Part shown: piece by piece, positions 21,331-32,640 of the stretch | Layout of the letters: each line of letters begins with the position of its first letter | How positions within the stretch are numbered: the stretch's first letter is position 1 | Position numbers and translations under genes: made by a program | NCBI GenBank assembly: GCA_030522415.1 | Contig: CM060125.1 | Location: forward strand, 62,001-126,000 | Direction: 5' to 3' | DNA: 64,000 nt | Origin: Channallabes apus | Taxonomy: Eukaryota > Chordata > Actinopteri > Siluriformes > Clariidae | The notes under the pieces: model-generated | What the model saw: only the letters and a program-made list of their open reading frames with translations | Database searches by the model: none | Told to the model about the DNA's origin: nothing

Positions 21331-21867
21331 TTGCCTACTGAGTTAAAAAAAAATAAATGAATGAAAATGAAAAAGAAAAAAAAAATTGCACTCTGGAAAC
21401 CACTAGACTGATGGTCGGCGAGAACAAACACGCTAAATTCACAAGAACGATGGAGACGGACAAAACAGATGCCAGTGATGCAGACCAAGATGAAAGAGAA
21501 ATGCCATCAAATTCTAATGAGTAAACCCTTGGCCATTGTACTATATTGTATACCACATTATGTATGTATGTTTCCCTTTTAAGAGTTTCCGCCCCTCCCC
21601 CAGTGTGTACGCTGCGGAGCTGTGGAGAGAACGCCCGAAACGCTCTATTCTTTTACCCTTTTCTTTACTTTTACTATGTTTTGTATTATAATTTTTTTGA
21701 TGCTGAAAGAGGCCGATAAAGGTTTTGTGCTAAATGTTATACTTGGCTCTGAGCTTTTTTTTTTTTCCCCTCGGCTATTCGGTGCTAAGCGTCACACGAT
21801 ATTAGCCGACCACTCTGATTTCAAGCAAAAGTGTTCCTTCAATTAAAAACAACTAGTTTGAGATTTA

Positions 21868-23473
21868 CAGTGGTGTGAAAAACTATTTGCCCCCTTCCTG
21901 ATTTCTTATTCTTTTGCATGTTTGTCACACCTAAATGTTTCTGGTCATCAAAAACCGTTAACTATTAGTCAAAGTTAACATAATTGAACACAAAATGCAG
22001 TTTTTAAATGAAGGTTTAACGTTATTAAGGGAGAAAAAAAACTCCAAATCTACATGGCCCTGTGTGAAAAGTGATTGCCCCCCTTGTTAAAAAATAACTT
22101 AACTGTGGTTTATCACACCTGAGTTCAATTTCTGTAGTCACCCCCAGGCCTGATTACTGCCACACCTGTTTCAATCAAGAAATCACTTAAATAGGAGCTA
22201 CCTGACACAGAGAAGTAGACCAAAAGCACCTCAAAAGCTAGACATCATGCCAAGATCCAAAGACATTCAGGAACAAATGAGAACAAAAGTAATTGAGATC
22301 TATCAGTCTGGTAAAGGTTATAAAGCCATTTCTAAAGCTTTGGGACTCCAGCGAACCACAGTGAGAGCCATTATCCACAAATGGCAAAAACATGGAACAG
22401 TGGTGAACCTTCCCAGGAGTGGCCGGCCAACCAAAATTACCCCAAGAGTGCAGAGACAACTCATCCGAGAGGCCACAAAAGACCCCAGGACAACATCTAA
22501 AGAACTGCAGGCCTCACTTGCCTCAATTAAGGTCAGTGTTCACGACTCCACCATAAGAAAGAGACTGGGCAAAAACGGCCTGCATGGCAGATTTCCAAGG
22601 AGCAAACCACTTTTAAGCAAAAAGAACATTAAGGCTCGTCTCAATTTTGCTAAAAAACATCTCAATGATTGCCAAGACTTTTGGGAAAATACCTTGTGGA
22701 CAAAAGTTGAACTTTTTGGAAGGTGCGTGTCCCGTTACATCTGGCGTAAAAGTAACAGCATTTCAGAAAAAGAACATTATACCAACAGTAAAATATGGGG
22801 GTGGTAGTGTGATGGTCTGGGGTTGTTTTGCTGCTTCAGGACCTGGAAGGCTTGCTGTGATGGATGGAACCATGAATTCTACTGTCTACCAAAAAATCCT
22901 GAAGGAGAATGTCCGGCCATCTGTTCAACTCAAGCTGAAGCGATCTTGGGTGCTGCAGCAGGACCATGACCCAAAACACACCAGCAAATCCACCTCTGAA
23001 TGGCTGAAGAAAAACAAAATGAAGACTTTGGAGTGGCCTAGTCAAAGTCCTGACCTGAATCCTATTGAGATGTTGTGGCATGACCTTAAAAAGGCGGTTC
23101 ATGCTAGAAAACCCTCAAATAAAGCTTAATTACAACAATTCTGCAAAGATGAGTGGGCCAAAATTCCTCCAGAGCGCTGTAAAAGACTCGTAAGTTATTG
23201 CAAACGCTTGATTGCAGTTATTGCTGCTAAGTGTGGCCCAACCAGTTATTAGGTTCAGGGGCAATTACTTTTTCACACAGGGCCATGTAGGTTTGGATTT
23301 TTTTTTTTCAACCCCTAAATAATAAACCCCTCATTTAAAAACTGCATTTTGTGTTTACTTGTGTTATCTTTGACTAATAGTTAAATGTGTTTGATGATCA
23401 GAAACATTTTGTGTGACAAACATGCAAAAGAATAAGAAATCAGGAGGGGGGCAAATAGTTTTTCACACCACTG
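21868..23473 (+). mobile_element. Complete Tc1-like transposon, 1606 bp, TA-flanked
   Basis: The TIRs are CAGTGGTGTGAAAAACTATT and its inverted copy at the right end, continuing past 40 bp with few mismatches. TA dinucleotides flank both sides (21866-21867 and 23474-23475). The length is normal for a Tc1 element carrying a single transposase gene. The gene inside is broken. Confidence 0.92.
22247..23252 (+). pseudogene. Tc1-like transposase, inactivated
   Basis: The frame starts MPRSKDIQEQMRTKVIEIYQ and holds the two helix-turn-helix units of the paired-like DNA-binding domain, a GRPTK hook-like linker, and a DDE catalytic domain. Three defects are visible. The first catalytic region reads ENTLWTKVELFG, where Tc1 proteins normally have an Asp before this point, so a short in-frame deletion appears to have removed it. 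A frameshift lies near 22755-22770. A stop (TAA) at 23127 interrupts the C-terminal part, although similar sequence continues to about 23252. The second catalytic Asp (QQDHDPKHTS) and the Glu (SPDLNPIEMLWHDL) are present. The enzyme would cut and paste the element at TA sites. Confidence 0.88.
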
Positions 23474-23475
23474 TA

Positions 23476-24302
23476 TATCCGCTTGTCTTTACTACATTAG
23501 AAACCCCCCCCCCCCCTCCAGCTTATGAAGTTTGTATGGTTCTTTACCAACGTTCATAATTGGTCTCATCCAGATACCCAGCTGACCTTTCTTACCAAAT
23601 TAATACAGTGCCTAGTCCTAAGACCACCTGCTGAGTAACTGATTTTTCACAGCATTAAGGTCATTATTAGATCAAGGAACCACTGTATGTAAAAGCCACA
23701 TAATGAGATATAGATTTACTTCAACTGTGGATTTTTGGCAACAGCACAGCTTCACATCTTTAGATCATACAAGCAATCAAAGAGCCATTTGGACCCGTTT
23801 CCCACGGGAAAAAAAACGGAGCCAGCCGCAAATCCCTTTTGACATCAAAAATTAAGATATTACATGTGTGTATATATATATATATATATATTTTTTTTTT
23901 TTAACCTTTATGCTATTTATTTTTTTAAAAAGTCTGGAAGCCTGTAGGTCGTAAAATACTCAATGTCTAGTTGTCCTTTTTTTTCGTCCTATTTTTGGCC
24001 TCTGTATTTATAAAATAAAAAGCCAAATCAAAAATCCTGTCTGCTTCTGTGTGCTGTCATATTTTTTTGGTGTGCAGTCAGCTGTCAACCAAAAAAACAA
24101 AAAAGGAGCTCGAAAAAACATTAATATATTTATTATCATTATCATTGACGACATCAAGGGAATTAGTTAGAAAAATTTTGTTAATCAAGAGACATTTATA
24201 TATGGTTAATCGTGGTTTTTGTTTGTTTTTTCTGTATGTAAATCAAATTTACTTGACATTGACCCCAGTTTCTGCCGATTTGTTAATTTCTCTTTGATGT
24301 GA
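23476..24302. other. No gene; C-run and TA microsatellite
   Basis: Non-coding AT-rich sequence with a run of about 14 cytosines near 23505 and a TA microsatellite at 23868-23890. No repeat family recognised. Confidence 0.5.
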
Positions 24303-25230
24303 AATCGATTTAAGCAAAAATGTAGAAAGACTCAGAAAGTCTGTTTCAATAATCTAATTAACATAAAGACCACAAACTCGGATCACACTGAATGCGCAGC
24401 CGGCACCTCTGATCAGAAGCTAGGACTGTTAAATATTAGATCTCTCGCATCTAAAGCGGTTATTGTTAATGAAATTATCACAGATCAGGCGTTTGATATA
24501 CTCCGTTTAACTGAAACATGGGTTAAACAGGACGAGTATGTAGCTCTAAATGAAGCTAGTCCTCCTGGATACAGCTACATACACCAGCCTCGGTTAACTA
24601 GTAGAGGAGGAGGCGTCGCAGTTATTCATAATGATAATCTGTCTATCGTAAAAGAACACGGACACAAATTTAACTTTAAATTTAACAAATTTAAATTTAA
24701 GTCAGCTCAGTCGATTCCACTAATTATAATTTACAGACCTTCAGGGCCGTATTCTGAATTTCTTAGTGAATTTGCAGGTTTCATCTCAAACCTAGTCGTT
24801 TCTGTAGACAAAGCGTTAATTGCCGGAGATTTTAATATTCATTTTGAGAATACAGAAGACCCTCTGAATAGCATTTATGTCCATACTGGACTCCGTAGGC
24901 GTAAATCAGTGTGTTGTAGGACCCACTCATAAAGCAGGTCACACTTTAGACTTAATAATATTTTTCAGATTAAGTATAAGAAATGTATTCACAATTCCAC
25001 TGTCTGAAATTATCTCCGATCACTATCTTGTCTCCATTCAAGTGTGTCACAGTGATAATGTACGCACAGCACCGCGCTACCGTATTAAACGTACATTCAC
25101 ATCAACTACCACACAGAGTTTTATCAGTAATCTCCCAGAGTTACCAACTTCGATTATATCACCATCTGACCCCACAGAACTCGATCAGGCGACTGAATAT
25201 TTAGCGTCGACATTTCGTTGTACCTTAGAT
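24303..25230 (+). pseudogene. L2-B ORF2, endonuclease part, decayed
   Basis: The frame corresponds to the first 300 residues of ORF2. It contains [32 protein letters not shown] and [14 protein letters not shown], which are the metal-binding and catalytic motifs of the APE-like endonuclease. Several deletions and frame changes (for example after [14 protein letters not shown] near 24865 and in the stretch around 24670-24710) break it. It ends at the L2-A insertion, with TTAGAT as the target duplication. Confidence 0.8.
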
Positions 25231-26919
25231 CAGTTTTAGGACCTCTGTTGTTCTCAATATACATGCTTCCCTTGGGTAACATCATTAGAAGACATGGGAT
25301 TAGTTTCCATTGTTATGCTGATGATACCCAATTATATATCTCAACTAAACCAGACGAAATACCTAAGTTGTCTAGATTAACTGAGTGTGTCCAGGACATA
25401 AAAGATTGGATGACCAATAACTTTCTTTTACTAAATTCAGATAAGACAGAGATATTACTTATTGGCCCAAAAACCAGCACACAACAGCTTTCACAATTCA
25501 GCTTGCGCTTAGAAGGATGTACTGTTATTACCAGCTCAGCAGTAAAAGATCTGGGAGTAATATTAGACAGTAACTTGTCTTTTGAAAATCACATTTCAAA
25601 TATCACAAAAACAGCCTTTTTCCATCTTCGAAATATTGCTAAACTTAGGAACATCTTATCCGTATCTGATGCAGAAAAACTAGTTCATGCATTCATGACC
25701 TCCAGACTGGACTATTGTAATGCATTACTAGGTGGTTGTCCTGCATCCTCAATAAACAAGCTTCAGTTAATCCAAAATGCAGCTGCCAGGGTTCTCACTA
25801 GATCCAGAAAATATGATCATATAACCCCAATATTATCATCCCTGCACTGGCTACCTGTTCAGTTTAGAATAAATTACAAAATAGTATTACTTACATACAA
25901 GGCTTTAAATGGTTTAGCTCCCACATACCTAACCAGTCTTCTGATGCGCTACAATCCACCATGCGCCTTAAGATCACAAAGCTCCGGACTTCTGGTAGTT
26001 CCCAGAATTTCAAAATCTACAAAAGGGGGTAGGGCTTTTTCATATTTAGCTCCAAAGCTTTGGAATAGCCTTCCAGACAGTGTTCGGGGAGCAGACACGG
26101 TTTCTCAGTTCAAAAGTAGACTCAAGACGCATCTTTTTAATCTGGCATACACATAACTCATCCCAGTACTCATACTCCAGTACACCTATACCGAATGGCA
26201 ACTACGCTAATTCTCCCCATCTGTTCTGTATTTCTCTACCCATCCCGAGGCATCGGGAGATTTTGCCAGCTTCAGTAGACAAAGGCCGACCCTGCGAGGT
26301 TCCTGAGGCATCCAGAGAAGGACCAGCTCCAACTGGATTCAGCTTTATGATGGTTGGAGCTACACATGCTGCTCCTGTGCTTCCAGTGATCCAGACCTCA
26401 TCTGCCCTCTGCACCTACTGACTCGTCCCTATGCTGAACTGGTCTTCATGACAATTTAAATAATTTCTGTCATATTGAATTTTCACCTGCACAACACACA
26501 AGATGTTATATCATTTCTATCTGTTATCGCCCAAATGAGGATGGGTTCCCTGTTGAGTCTGGTTCCTCTCAAGGTTTCTTCCTAATGCCATCTCAGGGAG
26601 TTTTTCCTTGCCACCGTCGCCGTCACCCTTGGCTTGCTCATCAGAGACATTTCATTCATTCATCTCATTATTATCTGCACATTTTTCTCACACATCCACA
26701 CTTCCAATTATTTTCTTTTCTATAATTATTATTATTTGTTTTTATTTATTTTCTATTATAATTTTATTTATTTATTTATTACTTTATATATAATTATTCT
26801 ATATATATATAATTTTTTTTTTTTTTTTTTTTGTTAAATTTCTTAAATTTTTGTGAAGCTGCTTTGAGACAATGACCATTGTTAAAAGCGCTATATAAAT
26901 AAAATTGAATTGAATTGAA
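25231..26919 (+). mobile_element. L2-type LINE, family A, nested, TSD TTAGAT
   Basis: A 5'-truncated L2-A starts with CAGTTTTAGGACCTCTG and ends in (TTGAA)n. TTAGAT occurs at 25225-25230 and 26920-26925, and the uninterrupted sister L2-B at 34571 has a single copy at the same place. Its frame (25231-26156) runs from just before YADD to the end of ORF2 without stops. Confidence 0.92.
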
Positions 26920-26925
26920 TTAGAT

Positions 26926-27968
26926 AATGTAGCTCCAGCTAAAAGAAAAATTATTAGAGATAAGCGCACTTTAAAACAGACTGCTCGGAAATTAGAGCGT
27001 AAATGGCGTCAAACTAAATTGTTAGTATTTCAAATAGCATGGAAAGAGAGCATCCTGAACTATAGAAAAGCTCTTAGTGTAGCTAGATCAACGTATCTCT
27101 CCACTCATATAGAAGAAAATAAAAATAATCCTAGATTTTTATTTAATACCGTAGCCAAATTAACCAGAAATAAGACCACTGCGGAAATCTCCACAACATC
27201 ATGCAATAGTGAGGACTTCATGAACTTTTTAAATAATAAAATTGTAAATATCAGGCATAAAATTGAGGCTTTGAAACCGATGTTTGAAACGAATGTAATT
27301 GATAGATGTTAACCTAGCCATGTCAGATTCAAACCTAGAATACTTTACTCCCCTTAAAGAGAATGAACTAATTTCACTCATCTCTTCTGCAAATTCATCA
27401 ACCTGTATATTAGATCCTATACCGACACATTTTCTTAAACAGATAGTACCAGTAATAACAGAACCGCTGTTGAGAATAATTAATTCCTCACTCAGCATTG
27501 GTTATGTTCCAAAATCTTTTAAATTAGCAGTTATCAAACCAATAATTAAGAAACCTGACCTCGACCCCTGTCAGCTGTCCAATTACAGGCCAATATCAAA
27601 CCTCCCCTTTATCTCTAAGATTCTGGAAAAGATCTACATAGAAATGGCATACATGAACTGTATCAGTCAGGATTTAGGCCTCATCACAGCACAGAAACAG
27701 CACTCGTTAAAGTAGTAAATGACCTCCTATTGGCCTCTGATCAGGGTTGTGTAACTATGCTTGTATTACTCGACCTCAGTGCAGCTTTTGACACCATTGA
27801 TCATGCTATTCTTCTTCACAGATTAGAAAATGTAGTAGGAATTAAGGGTACAGCCCTCTCCTGGCTCAGATCCTATTTGACCGATCGTTATCAGTATGTA
27901 GACTTAAATGGTGATTATTCTGTGTGTTCTCTAGTGGAGTTTGGCGTTCCGCAGGGTTCAGTTTTAGG
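26926..27968 (+). pseudogene. L2-B ORF2, linker and reverse transcriptase N-terminal part
   Basis: The segment continues the endonuclease part after the nested L2-A. It covers the linker ([19 protein letters not shown]) and the reverse transcriptase fingers ([14 protein letters not shown]), then [18 protein letters not shown] and [13 protein letters not shown], where it is cut by the solo LTR. Frame changes occur near 27000, 27300 and 27640, the last with a deletion of about 30 bases relative to the intact copy. It cannot produce a functional protein. Confidence 0.8.
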
Positions 27969-27973
27969 CCCAC

Positions 27974-28799
27974 TGTTACGTGCAGGTGTATGTGTGTGTG
28001 TGTAGTGCACATATGTGCGCATGCGCGACGGCGGGTGACGGCGCATGCGCGATCTCTCCCCCCTTTCTCTCGCTCTCCTTCACACAGGAAGCCCCGCCCC
28101 GATGGAACGTGCCGTGACGTGCGCCGCGATTGGCTGGTCGTGGATCTGCGCGTCCTTTTAAGCTGGCGGGTGAAAGCAGGAGGCGCGCGACTTATGCCTT
28201 GTGTGTGACTTCCGTGCTCTGTGATTGGTGGATTGTTGGATTGGTGAATTGTTGGACTGTGATTGTGTGATTGTTTGATTGACTGTGTGTGTGTATTGTT
28301 TGTTTGTTTGGTTGGAGAGAGAGCCTGTGTGTCACGCCCTGCGCTCTCTCCTTCCCTTTTTGGTTTTGGTGTTTTTTTTTTTTCTTTCCCTTTTCTTTGT
28401 GTAAGCGTGGATGGAAGTGTTCCTTCCATATATATAGTGTTAGTTATTTTGTTTGTATATAGTTATAAGGAAGCAGTAGGGGTTGGGCGCCATTTTTGTT
28501 GTCCCCCGTTTTCTCCTGTGTTTTTGTTGAATAGTTGGGTAGTTAGTTTAGTTTTTGTATTTTGATTTCTATTCTTTTCTTTGGTAGTTAGCTTGAGGGT
28601 GGAGATAGAGGGGGGGGGGGTTTGTTTATTGTTTTGGCCTTGGCCCAATCCTGAAGCCCAGAGCTTCCTGTATTGTGCGTGTGTAAGACTAAAAATAAAA
28701 ACCCACGCACTGAAATCTTGGTTGCAAGGTTTATTTGTTTATTATAAATGTATTATTTTCGTTATTGCGTCCCTGGACCCTAGACCGGGGGTCGTAACA
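27974..28799 (+). mobile_element. Solo LTR, 826 bp, TSD CCCAC
   Basis: The element begins TGTTACGTGCAGG and ends GGGGGTCGTAACA, with a 7-base inverted terminal match TGTTACG/CGTAACA. CCCAC is duplicated at 27969-27973 and 28800-28804, where the intact L2 has one copy. AATAAAAA at about 28693 may be the polyadenylation signal. The TGTTACG/CGTAACA ends are shared with the Ty3/gypsy LTRs at 33272 and 47130, so I infer a gypsy-type origin by homologous LTR recombination. Confidence 0.92.
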
Positions 28800-28804
28800 C
28801 CCAC

Positions 28805-29710
28805 TGCTTTTTTCCCTTTACATGCTTCCTCTGGGCAACATAATCCGTAAGCATGGTATTAGATTTCATTGTTATGCTGACGACACACAGCTATACGTCT
28901 CAACAAAACCTGAGAAAAAACATCTTACTAAAGTTGAGCAATGTGTGCAGGACATAAGAAATTGGATGCTAATTAACTTCCTTCTGCTTAATCCGGATAA
29001 GACAGAAATTCTAGTCATAGGACCGCATACAGCTAGAAGTAAAATCTTAGATCACACCGTAACTTTAGATGGCCTTTCTGTTCCATCAAGTGCAACAGTA
29101 AAAGATCTTGGAGTGATTATAGATTCCAGCCTTTCATTTGAAGCACATGTAGATAATATCACCAGGATAGCATTCTTTCACCTCAGAAATATTGCCAAGA
29201 TAAGAAATATATTGTCGCTAAACGATGCAGAAAAACTAGTTCATGCTTTTATCACTTCTAGGTTGGACTATTGTAATGCCTTACTGTCTGGTTGTTCTGT
29301 TAGGTGCATAAACAAGCTTCAGCTATTCCAGAATGCAGCAGCGAGAGTCCTCACTAGAACCAGAAGATATGAGCACATCACCCCTATCCTATCTTCACTA
29401 CATTGGCTCCCTGTGAAATTTCGCATTGATTTTAAAATACTACTCTTGACATATAAAGCATTAAATGGTCTCGCGCCGCAGTATCTGAGCGAACTGCTAG
29501 TCTCTTATGATCCGCCACGCCTACTTCGATCAAAGGATGCAGACTGCTTGTCAGTACCGCGTATTATGAAAACTACAGCTGGGGCAGAGCTTTTTCTTAC
29601 AAAGCCCCAAAATTATGGAATAGTCTTCCAAATAGTGTTCGGGACTCAGACACAGTCTCAGTGTTTAAGTCTAGGCTAAAAACCTTTTTATTTAGCCAAG
29701 CATTTTTATA
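28805..29710 (+). pseudogene. L2-B ORF2, reverse transcriptase palm to C terminus
   Basis: It resumes with [18 protein letters not shown] sequence and the YADD box ([15 protein letters not shown]) and continues through [17 protein letters not shown] and [15 protein letters not shown] single-base loss near 29580 changes the frame, so the last 40 residues of the protein are lost in this copy. It joins 27968 across the solo LTR. Confidence 0.85.
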
Positions 29711-30784
29711 AATAGATTTGCCATAGGTAAAGGAGCAGATCTGGGGGACTCATGGACGTAGAGTATTATGGTGAACTGGTATGTTTAGATGCTGTCTTCC
29801 TCACTCTCATTTGTTCACTCAGGTTTGTTGACGGTGAGGTGATTGTTTGCTTTACATCTCAGGGAGCCCTGATGTTTGTGTTTCCTTCTGGCTCTCCCTT
29901 TTAGTTATGCTGTCATAGTTAGTCCTGCCGGAGTCCCTGCTTGCACTCTACAGTAAATATACATTCACATTATACATTACGTGACTGTGACCATACCTAA
30001 TTGCCATCTCTCCTCCTCTTCTCTTTCTCCCCCTCTTTCTCTTTCCTCTCTCCCCCTGTCTCCCCTTTTCACTCTTTCTCTCTCTCTCTCTCTCTCTCTG
30101 TCGAGCTACACGTCATTCCTGAGCTGCCAGTGATCCAGACTCCCTCTGCCCTCCGGACCTGTCTGACCCATCCTGGTGCCCCGCTTCTGGTTGGAGGTCT
30201 CGTCGCATGGATGCCCCGTGTGTCTCTTTGGGATGCGTCTGGTGTCTGGGGATGCTTCTATCTACTTAGAAGATGGTTCTGGCCTCGACTGGTGTTGTCA
30301 GCTGTTTCTCTGAGGACTTGACAATTCGATAGTTCAGGACTGGAACTTTCTACAAGTCTATCTGAGTCTCCAATAACTACTGGACTCCATTTTAACATCA
30401 ATTAACATCAACTATTATAGCTGAACTGCCTGCCACCTAACACTGTATAAATGCAGATCATTTCCTGCTATCTGTTTCACCCAGATGAGGATGGGTTCCC
30501 TGTTGAGTCTGGTTCCTCTCAAGGTTTCTTTCTATTACCATCTCATGGAGTTTTTCCTTGCCACTGTCGCCCTCGGCTTACTCACCAGGGACTATCTGAA
30601 TCATTTTCATTGTCATTTTCACTATCATTTTGATTCATACACATTCCATACAAACTTAAATAATTCTTTTGATTGTGTAAAGCTGTTTTGAGACAATGTC
30701 AATTGTTAAAAGCGCTATACAAATAAAATTTAATTGAAAATTGAATGTGCATTTTCATATTCATATTTAATTTCATATTGTTAT

Positions 30785-30998
30785 AAGATTCTTCCTTGAC
30801 ACTTTGATGTCTCTCTTGGTCTGTCAGTACGCTTCCCTTTTACAACCTTCCCATTTGATATGTACTTGGTCCAGATTTTAGACAAAGCTGACAAGCAACA
30901 TCTTTTGAAACATTCCATGATGAGATTTGCCTTCTTTAAGAAGTTTTATAATTCTCTCCTTTGTTTCAACTGACATCTCTCGTATTGGAGCCATGATT
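30785..30998 (-). pseudogene. Tc1-like transposase N-terminal fragment
   Basis: Minus-strand translation gives MAPIREMSVETKERIIKLLK followed by EGKSHHGMFQKMLLVS and a shifted NLDQVHIKW. It is the first helix-turn-helix of a Tc1-group transposase, with a frame change after about 38 residues. The catalytic part and both TIRs are missing. Confidence 0.65.
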
Positions 30999-31233
30999 TA
31001 TGTCAGTCAGCTTGATGTAACAGCTCACCAAGATCTTTTTTTTAAACTGCGGACTAATTCGCAGATGTAATCTGATGTAGGTGTTTATTTTAGAACTACA
31101 AAGTACATGGTGATTCCATTATATTTTCCCATATTTTTTTTCCTCTGCCGATTTGCAAAAAAACTTTGAAATGACTACAGATGTGTCTTCTTTTTTTCCC
31201 CAATAAAACCTACCTTTTTCTTTGGTAGTAACA

Positions 31234-31395
31234 GTAAAAGGAATGTCAGGACCCAATATTCCCCCAGGGAACGTGATCAAGGCAAGGAATGAGATCAGCC
31301 ACCTCATGCGACAGCTGAACCATAGCAAAGAAGAGTCCTACAGCGTCACAGAGGAACTCAAGCCCGCATGTGAATGGTGCCCCGATCCATCAAGG
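31234..31395 (+). CDS. Putative coding exon of an unidentified gene
   Basis: After a pyrimidine-rich tract ending in GTAACAG (acceptor at about 31232) an open frame reads GMSGPNIPPGNVIKARNEIS and continues through a charged helix-like stretch (HLMRQLNHSKEESYSVTEEL) to a Cys-containing end (PACEWCPDPS). It closes at the donor CAAG/GTAACG. Codon composition and the lack of stops on both sides of the splice signals look like a real exon, possibly the stalk or linker region of a larger protein. I do not recognise the gene, and neighbouring exons are not visible in the transposon-filled flanks. It may be a host exon or one captured by a mobile element. The hairpin at 31417 lies in the presumed intron. 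Confidence 0.35.
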
Positions 31396-31416
31396 TAACG
31401 ATGTGCACGCAACGCT

Positions 31417-31441
31417 CCTGGTCCTGTTGAGCAGGACCAGG
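31417..31441. repeat. Perfect 10-bp hairpin
   Basis: CCTGGTCCTG at 31417-31426 is the exact inverse of CAGGACCAGG at 31432-31441, with the loop TTGAG. Confidence 0.85.
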
Positions 31442-31554
31442 TCCCCTGTTCTTGGATTGACATGTAGTGGAAGAAATAAAGGGCGGGGCGACGCATCTCC
31501 CAGCTCCCTCCAAAGAACCCTACCTTACGGCAGAACACCGGGAACCTGCTTCCC

Positions 31555-31750
31555 CCAGGCGTGGCCATCATCCTTTGCGGTCTGTTGTCGCTACAGATCC
31601 AGTAATGCGGAAATGGCAGTTGCTGCTATTAGCGGCGAAGGAAAAGAGATGGAAAGAGTAATTAATCATTACGGAGTAAGCGGGTTTTCAATCGGTTGTG
31701 CGCATTACTGGATCGCATAACCGACCGCAAAGGATGATGGCCACGCCTGG
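31555..31750. repeat. 50-bp inverted repeat, MITE-like
   Basis: 31555-31609 (CCAGGCGTGGCCATCATCCT onward) pairs with 31701-31750 with few mismatches and a loop of about 91 bases. It is probably the relic of a small fold-back transposon. Confidence 0.75.
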
Positions 31751-31885
31751 GCTGATGGGAATTGTAGTTCCCGCTACCTCCCGTTCGCTCCATTCGCCTG
31801 AGCAAACTTTTCTCAGAAGACCTATAGTTTTATCGTCATGCGACCACGGTATTATCGAAATAAGTTATCGCGGTACGACGGCCCC

Positions 31886-31891
31886 TATATA

Positions 31892-31957
<66 letters not shown>
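31886..31957. repeat. (TA)n microsatellite
   Basis: About 30 TA repeats, ending at the terminus of a hAT-like element. Confidence 0.9.
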
Positions 31958-31959
<2 letters not shown>

Positions 31960-31966
31960 TTTTTTA

Positions 31967-32225
31967 GTGATGCTCCGATTGATCGACCACCGACCACATG
32001 ATCGGCCGATATTGGCTAAAAATAGCTTGATCGACGAACCCCAAAAGCGCCGATCAAAAAAGCCGATCACTTGACGGAAATTACTCGCGCGACTTTTTCA
32101 CACGTGCATACATATGGCATTATATTCCTGCCACAATTCTGAGCGCGTGCTTTGACATTTTGAGAACAGACAAAGCATTCTGCATGTGCAGTTTATCCCC
32201 TGCTTGCTCAACATGCTCTCCGTTG
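31967..32225. mobile_element. hAT-like left end (TAGTGATGCTCCGAT)
   Basis: The terminus TAGTGATGCTCCGATTGATC is followed by repeated GATCGGC motifs. The sequence stops where gypsy sequence (TGTTACGTCCC) starts. A matching right terminus (ATCGGAGCATCTCA) is found at about 54745-54757. Confidence 0.55.
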
Positions 32226-32640
32226 TTACGTCCCAGTCTAGGGTTGGGCAGAACTGCAGCTCTAACCACATCGTAATCAAGGCTCTGTTCCAAAGAAAGA
32301 GCAGAGCACGCCTCTTGTGCTTTCCCAGTTAGTTTACACTGCAGTAACAGTGTCCACAAACCTTTTGGCCATCTTAACGTGGTTGCTATTCTTTCAAACA
32401 CAGCAGAATAAGAATCAACCTCCTCCTCTCTAAATATAGGCACTAGACCCACATGTCGGCTGACATCAAAAACAGGCTGGCTTACCGGTGAGGACTGGAG
32501 TGGAGCAAGTGGTGACGCCAGCGCACTGGAGACATCAGCTCCAGCGGGCCTAGGAGAGACTGCTGCAGGAGAACCAAACTTTCTTGGCAGCGGCACAGGC
32601 TTCCGACTCTGAACAAACACCACACCAGGATCAGCTTCAG
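32226..32640 (-). pseudogene. Ty3/gypsy gag fragment, deleted
   Basis: Minus-strand translation shows a Pro-rich start (SRKPVPLPRKFGSPAAV), then VFDVSRHVGLVPIFREEEVD and LLQCKLTGKAQEACSALSLE, the gypsy gag (capsid-like) pattern found in many fish elements. It stops after DYDVVRAAVL, where it is fused to CCCTAGACTGGGACGTAACA, an LTR 3' end. Most of gag and all of pol were therefore lost by an internal deletion. Gag would form the virus-like particle. The frame up to that point is open. Confidence 0.65.

Larger units (their letters stand above)
24303..30747 (+). mobile_element. L2-type LINE, family B, split by two insertions
   Basis: This copy aligns with the L2-B at 34527-38563. It is interrupted at 25231-26919 by an L2-A and at 27974-28799 by a solo LTR. 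Removing these leaves ORF2 from just inside its start to its end, a 3'UTR with a pyrimidine-rich tract (30006-30100), and a tail ending AAAGCGCTATACAAATAAAAT. ORF1 is missing (5'-truncated). Confidence 0.9.

Noticed and set aside
24049..24297. 82-residue frame before the L2-B
   Set aside because: No recognisable motif, low-complexity composition, no splice support.
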